Notes: generated from the letters alone by a model not told the origin. DNA of 31,401 bases from Bacteroidales bacterium (GCA_017461285.1 JAFTYS010000093.1:1-31401); one strand, 5' to 3'. Positions 1 through 8,274 are shown, numbered from the stretch's first letter. Program-made: numbers and translations.

Positions 1-93
1 GTGGTCCATGAAACAGTCAAGAACTCCGCAGGTGAATACCCCGCGGAGCCCTCCTCCTTCGAGGACAAGTGCCGTATTTTCTATCCTGCCCAA
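1..93 (-). CDS. Patatin-like phospholipase, N-terminal fragment (runs off the window)
   Basis: Reading the minus strand from 93 gives 31 uninterrupted codons whose translation contains TALVLEGGGLRGVFTCGVLD. This is the start of a patatin-like phospholipase domain: GGGxRG (residues 13-18) is the oxyanion-hole loop, and the catalytic Ser in GxSxG and the Asp lie beyond the window. The closest type I know is the YjjU-like bacterial patatin family, predicted to hydrolyse acyl esters of lipids. The start is inferred as TTG at 93-91, because the codon just upstream in the same frame is TAG, the stop of the preceding gene, and the next ATG comes only after the GGGxRG motif. The gene follows that stop with no gap, so translational coupling is likely. 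It is the last visible gene of the minus-strand run that starts near 3403. The N-terminal motif makes the family call secure; the substrate is unknown. Confidence 0.8.
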   Translation of the reverse strand, partial: MGRIENTALVLEGGGLRGVFTCGVLDCFMDH

Positions 94-558
94 CTATTCT
101 ACAGAAAGATATTCTTCGACAAAGTCTATCAGGTTCTGAAGCTCTTCGTTGTCAGGAGCGCTTACCAGGACTGTGAGAAGATGGTTCGCCGCCTTTCCCG
201 GGATGCCGGCGCAGAAGAAGAAGCATGGAAGTCCGTCGTCTGTCCATACGTTGAATCCGTATGCCTCGCGTTTCTGGAACTCGAAGCAGATGATAGGCTC
301 ATCGTTTGCGTCCAGATCCTCCTGTCGCACGACCTCTTCATATGTCGCGCATGCCTCAGTATATGCATCAGCTCCTTCCGGAATGATGCCCCAGCTTATG
401 TCTATGCTTCTTATGTCCCTGCCTTTCGCGCTGATGCTCAGCGTATAGGACTTGGTTCCGTCTTCTTCGTCGTACTGTTCTGTCTCATAGTTCCATACTT
501 CAGGAATCTGCATTGTGATTCCTTCGAAATGTACCTGTTTCAATGCGATGTCGCTCAT
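94..558 (-). CDS. Hypothetical protein, 154 aa
   Basis: I do not recognise the family. The protein is acidic, has no signal peptide or membrane segment, and looks like a small alpha/beta domain: it opens with VHFEGITMQIPEVW, a pattern seen at the start of PsbP/DcrB-like domains, though that resemblance is only my impression. A central part rich in aromatic residues (CFEFQKREAYGFNVWTDD) and a C-terminal amphipathic helix (about 133-152) follow. The start at 558 lies 3 bases after the stop of the GH97 gene and the stop abuts the TTG start of the patatin-like gene, so it sits inside an operon. A cytoplasmic role linked to the neighbouring lipase is possible but not shown by the sequence. Confidence 0.75.
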   Translation of the reverse strand: MSDIALKQVHFEGITMQIPEVWNYETEQYDEEDGTKSYTLSISAKGRDIRSIDISWGIIPEGADAYTEACATYEEVVRQEDLDANDEPIICFEFQKREAYGFNVWTDDGLPCFFFCAGIPGKAANHLLTVLVSAPDNEELQNLIDFVEEYLSVE

Positions 559-561
559 GTC

Positions 562-2619
562 TTATTCTGTTTTAAATATTATCACTGTTCCGTCGTTCTT
601 TTCTACCGCTATGTCAGCCCTGTAGAGGTCGTCAGCCTTTACCGTGCGGACAGAAGGGGAGTTGCCGCCTTCATAGATGCGGATAGGGCTGTCCTTTGCG
701 ACCTTCCAGCCGGCATCACCCTTCATCTCGTCGATCATTTCCCACACATTGTAGGTCTTAATATCGTCAGATGCATTGATTGCCGCTATGTACCAGGTCT
801 TGCCGCTGCGTCGCGCCAGGACCGCATGATTTCCGGGATATCCGTCAATGAATCTGGTCTCGTCCCATGTCGTAGGAACTTCGCGGAGGAAGTCCAGACA
901 TGCCTCCGGAGCATCTTCCAGATTGTTAGGAGCCAGGGCGAAATTCTGTATAGGGTTCTGGAACAGCACGCAGGTCGCGATCTGGAAGACGTCAGTCGTG
1001 CGTCTTATCGAACCTCTGGAGTTTGTCTTGTCAAGCCTCTCGTTCATGAAGCATCCGCCGAATTCCATCGATCCGACAGTGTTGCGGATGAACGGATGGA
1101 GACATGCGGCTTGTGCTTCCTGATCACATTCGTACTGTGAGAAAACAAGGTTTTCCGATGCTCTGACAGCCTCGCTGCCGACATAGTTCGGATAGAGTCT
1201 TTCCCATCCTCTCGGAAGGGTGCAGCCGTGGAAAATAACCATAAGCCCGTTGTCGTCCGCATCGCTGAGGATGGCTTCGTAGTGCCTCATGGTCTCCTGC
1301 TTGTCTCCTCCGAAGAAATCGACCTTGATTCCCTTTACGCCGAGGCTTCTCATCCAGCGCATCTCCTTCTTTCTCGATATCGGGTCGGACATGACATTTA
1401 TCGGGCCCTGCTCGATGTCGTTCCACCATCCGCTTGAGCTGTACCACAGGAAGATGTCCACGCCCTTGGATCTTGCATATGCCACAAGTTCCTCGATCTT
1501 TTCCCTGCCGATGTTAGTGTCCCACCAGTTGTCCACAAGAACATACTGGAAGTTCATTGCAGCGGCGAGGTCAACATACCTGACCTGATCCTCATAATTG
1601 ATGCTGCCGTCCTGCCATACTATCCAGCTCCATGTTCCCTTGCCGTACTTATAGTCGTGCTCTGTCTCGTAGCGAGGGTCCACAAGGTCCCATGCGATGG
1701 TAGTCTCAGCTATCGGCTTCAGGCTTTCTCCGAGGGTGATTGTCCTCCATGGGGTAGCTCCCGGAAGGGCAAGGCCCGGCTCTACTGTACCGTTGCCGTT
1801 GTTTTCTTCAGGCATAGGATACTCGATCTTGTAGCTGTAGTACAGCTTGTCGTCTTCCGGAGTATCTGTCTCCGCATCGTCTGTGCTTGTCAGTCTGGCG
1901 TCGCTGAGTCTTGATCCGCAATATCTGCCGTCAACGCCAGTCTCACTGATGAGCACCCATCCGTTCTTTCCTACCTGGAAAAGGCATGGGAAGGTGAATC
2001 CGTGTCCATACAGAGACTTCTCCGAAATCGGTGCTCCGACCTCATAATATTCCTCATAACTTGGCTTGGTGCGTTTCCAGCCGATCATCGCATCGCTCTG
2101 CGGAGTCAGGAAAGTGGATACATTCTCTCCTTTATGATTGTCTGTGAAATTGAATTCGGTAAGCTCTTCCATGACCCTGACGCTTCCGGTCTCTCCTTCC
2201 TTAGGCAGAAGGTATCTGAAAGCCACGTCGTTACGGCTTACTACGAACTCCACATGGATCTTTTCCCCTTTAGGGTTCTTGAATGTGGCTGTTCCTGTCG
2301 ATGCGCGGTGGTGCACCTTGCCTGTCTTTGTCCTGTCCATGGTGTAGTCCACTACGATCTCGTCATTCTGGAAACCGGCCAGTTCGAGTTCCGACCAGTC
2401 GAATGCATTCGTCTTCAGACCCAGGCGTGAAGCGGGAATGCTCAATGACTCCCCATGGTCGATGCTGTACCATGCGATTCCGTCTGTGGCTCCGATATAT
2501 ACTGTCGTCAGTCCGTCGGGATCTGCCAGAGATACTATTGAAGATTGTGCAGATGCATCATAGGCCGCTGCGCCAGCAAGCGCTATGGTAAGCATGACTG
2601 TTCTGATAAGGCTTTTCAT
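562..2619 (-). CDS. GH97 glycoside hydrolase, retaining type (likely alpha-galactosidase)
   Basis: A 685-aa secreted enzyme with a signal peptide ending near ASAQS (residues 22-26), so probably periplasmic. The order fits GH97: an N-terminal beta-sandwich (about 27-290), a TIM barrel (about 300-580) and a short C-terminal beta domain. The barrel carries GIKVDFFGGDK, with Asp434 where retaining GH97 enzymes have their nucleophile, and Glu489 in VRASE lies 55 residues later. As I recall, that is the same spacing as Asp415/Glu470 of the retaining alpha-galactosidase BT1871. Inverting SusB-type alpha-glucosidases instead use Glu general bases. I therefore favour alpha-galactosidase or a related alpha-linkage over alpha-glucosidase. 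The gene lies 16 bases after the metallo-beta-lactamase-fold gene and 3 bases before the small hypothetical gene. The family call is firm; the substrate is inferred. Confidence 0.92.
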   Translation of the reverse strand: MKSLIRTVMLTIALAGAAAYDASAQSSIVSLADPDGLTTVYIGATDGIAWYSIDHGESLSIPASRLGLKTNAFDWSELELAGFQNDEIVVDYTMDRTKTGKVHHRASTGTATFKNPKGEKIHVEFVVSRNDVAFRYLLPKEGETGSVRVMEELTEFNFTDNHKGENVSTFLTPQSDAMIGWKRTKPSYEEYYEVGAPISEKSLYGHGFTFPCLFQVGKNGWVLISETGVDGRYCGSRLSDARLTSTDDAETDTPEDDKLYYSYKIEYPMPEENNGNGTVEPGLALPGATPWRTITLGESLKPIAETTIAWDLVDPRYETEHDYKYGKGTWSWIVWQDGSINYEDQVRYVDLAAAMNFQYVLVDNWWDTNIGREKIEELVAYARSKGVDIFLWYSSSGWWNDIEQGPINVMSDPISRKKEMRWMRSLGVKGIKVDFFGGDKQETMRHYEAILSDADDNGLMVIFHGCTLPRGWERLYPNYVGSEAVRASENLVFSQYECDQEAQAACLHPFIRNTVGSMEFGGCFMNERLDKTNSRGSIRRTTDVFQIATCVLFQNPIQNFALAPNNLEDAPEACLDFLREVPTTWDETRFIDGYPGNHAVLARRSGKTWYIAAINASDDIKTYNVWEMIDEMKGDAGWKVAKDSPIRIYEGGNSPSVRTVKADDLYRADIAVEKNDGTVIIFKTE

Positions 2620-2635
2620 ATTTCAGGATTATGTT

Positions 2636-3403
2636 TTAGAACTGTATGTAATATGGTTCAGGAAAATGCATTCCGTATACTGTCAGGCCTTCTTCCTTGA
2701 AGGATTCAAGGGCTTCCCGGCGTGTCCGGACTGCCTGGACCTTGTCTCTGTCGAAACGTGCGCAGCTTTCAGGATTCACAAGCTGGAGCGCTGTTCCATG
2801 CATGAGGTCACCTGCAATCACGATGTTGCCGATCCTGTACATGGTGTGGCCCGGAGTATGTCCGTATGCCTTTATGGCCTCTACTCCGCAAGGGAGGACA
2901 TCAGTGTCCGTAAAGAGCTTGATGCGCTTTCCGTAGGCAGCTCCCATAGGGCTTTCATCCACGTTGCCCGTTCCGTCGTATTCGTCCTTGTTAAGGTAGA
3001 CCGTGGCATTCCCAAATACCGCCTTTCCGTCTTTTACCATTCCTCCGATGTGGTCTCCGTGAAGGTGGGTGATGAATACGTAGTCGATGTCTTCAGGATT
3101 TACGCCCAGTGTTTCCAGGGTAGGGAGCAGCTGTGAGTCTTCAACTCCGTTTCCAGAATCGAAGAGGATGTTCTTTCCGTCCTTTATCACAAGGAACGAG
3201 CAGAGTGAAGACGGTATGCCGTCTTCGGCTCCGAGCTCGGAGATGAGGCCTTCCGGCACATCGCTGAATATTGCCGGAGACATGGTCCTAGTGGTCTTGC
3301 TGTCAGGAATCGCATACACTTTCGTGCCGGAAGTGCTGATGCATGAGGATGTCAGAATCATAGCCGCAGCCAGCGACATCCAGAGGTAGTTCAGGTGTTT
3401 CAT
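2636..3403 (-). CDS. Metallo-beta-lactamase-fold hydrolase, predicted lipoprotein
   Basis: A 255-aa protein beginning MKHLNYLW. A start seven codons further upstream is possible, but this ATG gives a proper lipoprotein signal with the lipobox LTSSC (Cys21), so it should be membrane-anchored on the periplasmic side or at the outer membrane. The metal site is intact: THLHGDH supplies the HxHxDH motif (His113, His115, Asp117, His118), GHTPGH supplies His186 and AGDLMH supplies Asp199. The layout resembles the lactonase/AHL-lactonase branch of the fold (N-acyl homoserine lactonases and related metal hydrolases). The substrate cannot be read from sequence; a sugar lactone or other cyclic ester is plausible. 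It is the first gene of the run MBL, GH97, unknown, patatin, with a -7 box 23 bases upstream. Confidence 0.88.
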   Translation of the reverse strand: MKHLNYLWMSLAAAMILTSSCISTSGTKVYAIPDSKTTRTMSPAIFSDVPEGLISELGAEDGIPSSLCSFLVIKDGKNILFDSGNGVEDSQLLPTLETLGVNPEDIDYVFITHLHGDHIGGMVKDGKAVFGNATVYLNKDEYDGTGNVDESPMGAAYGKRIKLFTDTDVLPCGVEAIKAYGHTPGHTMYRIGNIVIAGDLMHGTALQLVNPESCARFDRDKVQAVRTRREALESFKEEGLTVYGMHFPEPYYIQF

Positions 3404-3425
3404 GGTATGAAATTTCATAATCATA

Positions 3426-3433
3426 CAAAGTTA
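3426..3433 (-). promoter_or_regulatory. Bacteroides-type -7 box for the MBL-GH97 operon
   Basis: The minus strand reads TAACTTTG, a full match to the Bacteroidota -7 consensus TAnnTTTG, 23 bases upstream of the ATG at 3403. No good -33 TTTG is visible at the expected distance. It lies back to back with a plus-strand -7 box for the TrpB2 gene. Confidence 0.6.
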
Positions 3434-3447
3434 CATTAAAAAATGAG

Positions 3448-3455
3448 TATATTTG
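3448..3455 (+). promoter_or_regulatory. Bacteroides-type -7 box for trpB2
   Basis: TATATTTG matches TAnnTTTG exactly and ends 28 bases before the ATG at 3484, leaving a short leader of about 20 nt with no room for a trp attenuator or leader peptide. A -33 TTTG is not seen at the usual spacing. Confidence 0.55.
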
Positions 3456-3483
3456 TGAAAACGAACCTAAAAGTGATCCGATC

Positions 3484-4785
3484 ATGAAACAGAAAAGATT
3501 CTTTCTCGCCGAACAGGACATCCCTTCCAGCTGGTACAATATAATGGCGGACATGCCTGTCAAGCCTCAGCCAATGCTTGATCCCGCTACCAGAGAACCT
3601 GTCACAGTCGAGAGTCTTTCGGCTCTGTTCAGCGAGGAATGTTCCCGTCAGGAACTGAACATGACCGACAGATGGATAGAGATCCCGGAGGAAATCAGAG
3701 AGAAATATACATATTACCGTTCCACCCCGCTTGTCAGGGCTTACGGACTGGAAGAGGCGTTGGGAACGCCTGCGAAGATATATTTCAAGAACGAGAGCGT
3801 CAGCCCTATCGGTTCCCACAAGCTGAATTCAGCTCTTGCCCAGGCATATTACTGCAAGAGGGAGGGAGTGACGAACGTAACGACCGAAACCGGTGCTGGG
3901 CAATGGGGCGCAGCCCTTTCCTATGCCGCCAAGGTCTTCGGCCTTGAGGCGGCGGTTTACCAGGTCAAGATAAGTTATGAGCAGAAGCCGTACCGCAGAA
4001 GCGTCATGCAGGTCTTCGGAGCCCTTGTGACCCCGTCGCCTTCGATGTCGACCAGAGCGGGAAAGAATATCCTGACACGTACTCCGAACCATCAGGGCTC
4101 TCTGGGTACAGCGATATCCGAGGCTGTCGAACTCGCGAGGATGACTCCCGGCTGCAAATATACCCTCGGTTCGGTAATGAACCATGTGACCCTCCACCAG
4201 ACGGTCATCGGTCTGGAAGCGGAGAAGCAGATGGAGATGGCAGGGGATTATCCTGATATCGTGATAGGATGCTTCGGAGGAGGCTCGAATTTCGGAGGCA
4301 TCTCCTTCCCGTTCATGCGCCATAATTTCTCGGGAGAGCGCAATACCCGATTCATTGCTGCCGAACCTGCAGCGTGTCCCAAATTGACAAAGGGCCGTTT
4401 TGAATACGATTACGGCGATGAGGCCGGATATACTCCTCTTCTTCCGATGTTCACCCTCGGACATGACTTCCAGCCATCGAACATCCATGCCGGCGGATTG
4501 AGATATCATGGAGCCGGTACGGTCGTTTCGCAGCTCCTGAAGGACGGCTGGATGGAAGCGGTGGACATCGAGCAGAAGGAAAGCTTCGAGGCCGGCTGCC
4601 TCTTTGCCAAGGCTGAGGGTATAATACCGGCTCCCGAATCGTGCCACGCGATAGCGGCAGCGATCCGGGAGGCGATGAAATGCAAGGAAACGGGAGAAGA
4701 GAATGTGATTCTTTTCAACCTCTCAGGCCATGGACTGATTGACATGGCTGCCTACGACCAGTTCCTTGCCGGCAATGTCCATTAG
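3484..4785 (+). CDS. trpB: TrpB2-type tryptophan synthase beta chain, stand-alone
   Basis: A 433-aa PLP enzyme of fold type II. Visible motifs: GSHKLNSA with the PLP lysine (Lys113), TETGAGQWG with the catalytic Glu135, and the phosphate-binding loop CFGGGSN (265-269). The sequence GAGQWG, rather than the GAGQHG of classic TrpB, the long N-terminal extension and the C-terminal LSGHG place it in the TrpB2 lineage. These enzymes condense indole with L-serine to give tryptophan, often without a TrpA partner, so an indole-salvage or serine-deaminating role is likely. No other trp gene is in the window, which supports stand-alone function. The gene has its own promoter and converges with the esterase gene, with only 4 bases between the stops. 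The family call is firm; the physiological role is inferred. Confidence 0.92.
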   Translation: MKQKRFFLAEQDIPSSWYNIMADMPVKPQPMLDPATREPVTVESLSALFSEECSRQELNMTDRWIEIPEEIREKYTYYRSTPLVRAYGLEEALGTPAKIYFKNESVSPIGSHKLNSALAQAYYCKREGVTNVTTETGAGQWGAALSYAAKVFGLEAAVYQVKISYEQKPYRRSVMQVFGALVTPSPSMSTRAGKNILTRTPNHQGSLGTAISEAVELARMTPGCKYTLGSVMNHVTLHQTVIGLEAEKQMEMAGDYPDIVIGCFGGGSNFGGISFPFMRHNFSGERNTRFIAAEPAACPKLTKGRFEYDYGDEAGYTPLLPMFTLGHDFQPSNIHAGGLRYHGAGTVVSQLLKDGWMEAVDIEQKESFEAGCLFAKAEGIIPAPESCHAIAAAIREAMKCKETGEENVILFNLSGHGLIDMAAYDQFLAGNVH

Positions 4786-4789
4786 AATC

Positions 4790-5452
4790 CTACAGGTATT
4801 CCAGAATTATCTTTTCCATGACGGCGTAGCCTTCCTTGTTCGGATGGCAGCCGTCATCGGCATATTTCTTCGGCAGGCCGTCTTCTGCGTCCTTCATTGC
4901 GGAGTGGTAGTCGACGTAAGGGATCTTTGCAGATTTAGCATATTCCTTGAGGAGAGCGTTCAGCTTCACTATTTCCTCTTCCTGACCTTTCACTTCCGGC
5001 CTCCAGTAGAAGTAGTTGCATGGAAGCACTGAGCATATTATCGGCTTGATCCTGTTTGCCTTTGCTATCTCGCACATCGAGATTATGTTGCCGAGTGTGT
5101 TCTCCAACGAGATGTCTCCCAGATTCTTGGCGATATCATTGGTTCCTGCGAGAATCACGACATATTTGGGATGGTGGTCGATCACATCCCTTCTGAATCG
5201 CACCAGCATGTGTGATGTGGTCTGTCCGGAAATGCCTCGTCCCAGGAAGTTGTTGGATGTGAAGAACTCCGGATCTGCATTGACCCAGAAATCGGTTATC
5301 GAGTCTCCCATGAAAACGACACGTGGACTGACCGTAACTTCTTCATTGGCTTTCTGATACCTTCCGAACTTTGCCCAGTCTCCGGTCTGTGGCTGTGCTC
5401 CTGCAATGAATGCTATGGCTGCAAGCAGGGCGGTTAACATCATTCTTTTCAT
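4790..5452 (-). CDS. Secreted SGNH/GDSL-family esterase
   Basis: A 220-aa protein with a signal peptide ending near FIAGAQ (residue 20). All four SGNH blocks are present: FMGDSITDFW with the nucleophile Ser51 (block I), GRGISGQTT with the oxyanion Gly (block II), LAGTNDIA with Asn105 (block III) and DDGCHPNKEGY with Asp200 and His203 (block V). It hydrolyses an O-acyl ester in the periplasm or outside the cell. Given the xylanolytic neighbours, deacetylation of xylan or xylo-oligosaccharides is the natural guess, but many such Bacteroidales proteins act on other substrates. It is the last gene of the minus-strand run beginning at 15731, five bases after the LOG-like gene. Confidence 0.9.
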   Translation of the reverse strand: MKRMMLTALLAAIAFIAGAQPQTGDWAKFGRYQKANEEVTVSPRVVFMGDSITDFWVNADPEFFTSNNFLGRGISGQTTSHMLVRFRRDVIDHHPKYVVILAGTNDIAKNLGDISLENTLGNIISMCEIAKANRIKPIICSVLPCNYFYWRPEVKGQEEEIVKLNALLKEYAKSAKIPYVDYHSAMKDAEDGLPKKYADDGCHPNKEGYAVMEKIILEYL

Positions 5453-5457
5453 GATTC

Positions 5458-6573
5458 TTATCTGTTGTTTCTGAAATCATTGATTGTGGTGACGATATCG
5501 CTTATGGAATCTGTTATCGACAGCAGCAGATTGTTGTATTTCCCTTTCTCTATCAGATGTTCCATAAGTCTGTATACAGGCATGCTTTCTGTCCAGAATT
5601 CCTTGTCGAGGAATATCATCGGACTCGCGTATCCGAAGCTCAGGTAGTGGTTCTGGACGGCATCCTGGAAGATTTCCTGCATGGTTCCTGCGCTTCCGGG
5701 AGAATATATGATCCCTCCCTTGGCGATGGTGATGATGTTGTCTTCCCTCGTGCTGTTGTCGAAGTATTTTGCGATGTGTGTGGCGAATGGAGTCGCAGGT
5801 TCATGTCCGTACAGCCATGTAGGGATTCCCAGACTGACATGTTCCGTACAAGGGAAGCGTTTCATTACCCTGAAAGCCGTTTCGAGCCAGAGCTCATCCT
5901 TGTATGACGGCGCGCACGAAAGCATTTCGAGCGCTACGTCCACATCCTTCTCTTCCCGTCCGGCCATCCATGCGCCGAGATGGGTGGCTTCCATCGCTCC
6001 CGGGCCGCCGCCGCTGACCATCAGGCATCCGCCTTCGGTCAGCGCCTTGCTCACAAGCACTACCTTCCTGTAACATTCGTCATTCCTGGACAGGCCATGA
6101 CCGCCCATGATACCGACTACGCTACGTTCGTCAAATCCCTTCAGGAAATCGTTCATGGCATCGTTCATCGACCTGTCGTGGAGGATGCGTGCGAGAGTTT
6201 CCTTTACACCCGTCGCCTGCTTTCCTGCATTCAGATAATGGGTGTACACCTTGCTGTCGTATGTTTCCGAATACGATGCCGGATCTCCGGGTACATACCC
6301 TGCGTATAGGGTTTCAGATGTGTAAAGGTGGCCGGTGAACGGACTGAACGGCATGTCCCTGAATGAAGGGAAGACCATGCATTCGCTGTCCATCCTTGGC
6401 CTCAGGACATTTATTCCATCTCCACCCAGAAAGATGCAGTCGCGGTACCAGCATTCGGCCGCAATGTCTGCAAACGGTCTGAAATCCATGTCCTGGAATG
6501 CGTATCCCCGCAGAGTGCCTTTTTCTCTGAACAGTTCCTTGAGCCCTTCGGCTGTATTTATCTCCTTATACAT
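5458..6573 (-). CDS. LOG-like Rossmann-fold nucleotide-binding protein
   Basis: A 371-aa cytoplasmic protein. The second half carries the two signatures of the LOG/'lysine decarboxylase-like' fold: SGGGPGAMEATHLG (188-196 core), and SPGSAGTMQEIFQDA (292-300 core), which corresponds to PGGxGTxxE. Classic LOG proteins are about 190-250 aa and hydrolyse nucleoside 5'-monophosphates of cytokinin type. This longer form has about 140 extra N-terminal residues of unknown function (AFQDMDFRPF, and a GGDG turn near 50). It is usually annotated only as a Rossmann-fold nucleotide-binding protein. A role in nucleotide hydrolysis or salvage is plausible, since it follows a nucleoside kinase gene by 12 bases. 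The real substrate is unknown. Confidence 0.82.
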   Translation of the reverse strand: MYKEINTAEGLKELFREKGTLRGYAFQDMDFRPFADIAAECWYRDCIFLGGDGINVLRPRMDSECMVFPSFRDMPFSPFTGHLYTSETLYAGYVPGDPASYSETYDSKVYTHYLNAGKQATGVKETLARILHDRSMNDAMNDFLKGFDERSVVGIMGGHGLSRNDECYRKVVLVSKALTEGGCLMVSGGGPGAMEATHLGAWMAGREEKDVDVALEMLSCAPSYKDELWLETAFRVMKRFPCTEHVSLGIPTWLYGHEPATPFATHIAKYFDNSTREDNIITIAKGGIIYSPGSAGTMQEIFQDAVQNHYLSFGYASPMIFLDKEFWTESMPVYRLMEHLIEKGKYNNLLLSITDSISDIVTTINDFRNNR

Positions 6574-6585
6574 GACTTCGTCGTT

Positions 6586-8253
6586 TTACAGGCTGCTTCC
6601 GCCGATGAAGCTGCGGAGGAGGGAAGTGGCAGGCACATCCTTGTCCGATACCGGAGTGAAGTAGCTGAGGAATTTCTTTAGTCTGTGGGCTTCGCCGTAT
6701 TCAGGACAGTTCTTCGGAACAGTCATGAGGATTCGTTCAGCATGAGCCCTGAGGACTGCAAATTCCACAAGATAGGCTGAGTTGAACAGTACGTCGGCGT
6801 TTTCCTGATAAGGATAGATCCACTGGACTTCTGAACGTCTTACATTAGGCCAGTGCATGATCGACTCCCGTGCTGTGAATGCTCCTTTGTTGAAGTCCCT
6901 GACGATTCTTCTCAAGAGTCGGTTGTCGCTGGTAGGTATGCAGTTGTGGTCGTCGAGGGATATGCTGGTGATCGTATTGATGAATATCCTGTATTTGCCC
7001 GCATCATCCACCTGGTCTGTCAGACGAGGGTTAAGGGCATGGATGCCTTCTATTATAAGCACAGATCCGGGCTCCAGCTTCAGCTTTCTGCCGTTGAATT
7101 CCCTCAGTCCGGTCACGAAGTTGTATTCAGGGACGTCCACCGTTTCACCAGCAAGAAGCTTCAACACATCGCTCTGCAGATATCTGTGGTCTACTGTCTC
7201 GAAGTTGTCGAAATCGAATTCACCGTTCGGAAGGCGAGGTGTATCGAGACGGTTCACGAAATAATCATCGGTGGAGAATGACACCGGTCTTATTCCGCAT
7301 GCCTTGAGCTGGATGCTGAGACGCTTGCAGAAAGTCGACTTTCCGCTGCTGCTAGGACCGGTGATGAGGACAAGCTTGACTGGATTCTCCGGGGCGTTCA
7401 CGCGCCTTTCGATCTCTTCCGCAATCTGCACGATCTTCTTTTCCTGAAGGGCTTCTGCTATCTTGATCAGGTCGCCGGCTTCGCCTCTCTGGCATGCCAG
7501 GTTCACGTCACCGACATTGTCAAGTCCCATTATCCTGTTCCATTTGAGGTTCTCGGAGAACACTTCGAACGTCTTCGGCTGTTCGAAGAACGGAGCCAGT
7601 TCTTCCGGCTTGTGCCTGTTCGGCACGCGCAGCAGAAGTCCGTCCCTGTACATTGTAAGGCTCCATACCTTCAGATAGCCTGTGCTTGCCAGCAGAGCTT
7701 CATAATAATGGTCAGGAGTCCCGTCAAGCGTATAATAGTTTACATATACGTCTCCTGTAGTGTCAAGAAGCTTTACCTTGTCTTCATATCCAAGACTTGA
7801 GAACAGCTCGACTGCCTCTTCCGTCCTTACCTCATGCCTTCTGAAAGGCATGTCGGCCTCAACGATCTCATGCATTCTTGCTGTTATCCTGCCCAGGTCC
7901 CCTTCAGTGATATGGGTCGAATCACCTTTGACGATATTGCAGTAGTATCCTTTCGAAATCGGTCTTCTCAAGACAACCCGGCAGTCCGGGAACACATCCC
8001 TTGCTGCCTTGCAAAGCAGGAAACAGAGCGAATTGCAGTAAACGCTTCTGCCCACATATGATGTATAGTCCAGAAATTCTACCTGCCTGCTGTTGAACGC
8101 CCTGTACTTCAGCCCCTGGCTTACATTGTTCACTTTTGCACATAATATGGGATATGGCCTCTCGAATTCGAATGCTGGAAGCATGTCCATCAGAGTGGTT
8201 CCCTCAGGGAAGGTTTTTCTTGTCTTGGTATTTAAGCAGTATATCTCAACCAT
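6586..8253 (-). CDS. Nucleoside kinase with N-terminal TGS/ThrRS-like domains
   Basis: A 555-aa cytoplasmic protein. Residues about 1-65 look like a TGS (ubiquitin-like) domain, and about 66-240 resemble the ThrRS second domain. A uridine kinase/phosphoribulokinase-type P-loop domain follows, with Walker A GPSSSGKST (299-307), STDDYFV (327-333) and the LIIEGIHALNP strand. This arrangement is a known family of nucleoside or uridine kinases in Bacteroidota, Firmicutes and Thermotoga, so the expected reaction is ATP-dependent phosphorylation of a nucleoside to its 5'-monophosphate. The TGS part may bind nucleotide or RNA; its role is not established. It is co-directional with the ABC transporter gene (21-base gap) and the LOG-like gene (12-base gap). 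The pairing with LOG suggests nucleoside salvage. Confidence 0.88.
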   Translation of the reverse strand: MVEIYCLNTKTRKTFPEGTTLMDMLPAFEFERPYPILCAKVNNVSQGLKYRAFNSRQVEFLDYTSYVGRSVYCNSLCFLLCKAARDVFPDCRVVLRRPISKGYYCNIVKGDSTHITEGDLGRITARMHEIVEADMPFRRHEVRTEEAVELFSSLGYEDKVKLLDTTGDVYVNYYTLDGTPDHYYEALLASTGYLKVWSLTMYRDGLLLRVPNRHKPEELAPFFEQPKTFEVFSENLKWNRIMGLDNVGDVNLACQRGEAGDLIKIAEALQEKKIVQIAEEIERRVNAPENPVKLVLITGPSSSGKSTFCKRLSIQLKACGIRPVSFSTDDYFVNRLDTPRLPNGEFDFDNFETVDHRYLQSDVLKLLAGETVDVPEYNFVTGLREFNGRKLKLEPGSVLIIEGIHALNPRLTDQVDDAGKYRIFINTITSISLDDHNCIPTSDNRLLRRIVRDFNKGAFTARESIMHWPNVRRSEVQWIYPYQENADVLFNSAYLVEFAVLRAHAERILMTVPKNCPEYGEAHRLKKFLSYFTPVSDKDVPATSLLRSFIGGSSL

Positions 8254-8274
8254 GGTCGTTATGGATTATAATTG

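Noticed and set aside
1..1140. Long plus-strand open frame of 379 codons at the left edge
   Set aside because: It runs antisense through the patatin fragment, the 154-aa gene and the end of GH97, all of which have convincing products. Its translation is Cys/Val-rich with no recognisable domain.
3829..4647. 272-codon minus-strand open frame inside trpB2
   Set aside because: It is the antisense of a gene with complete catalytic motifs and has no domain or promoter.
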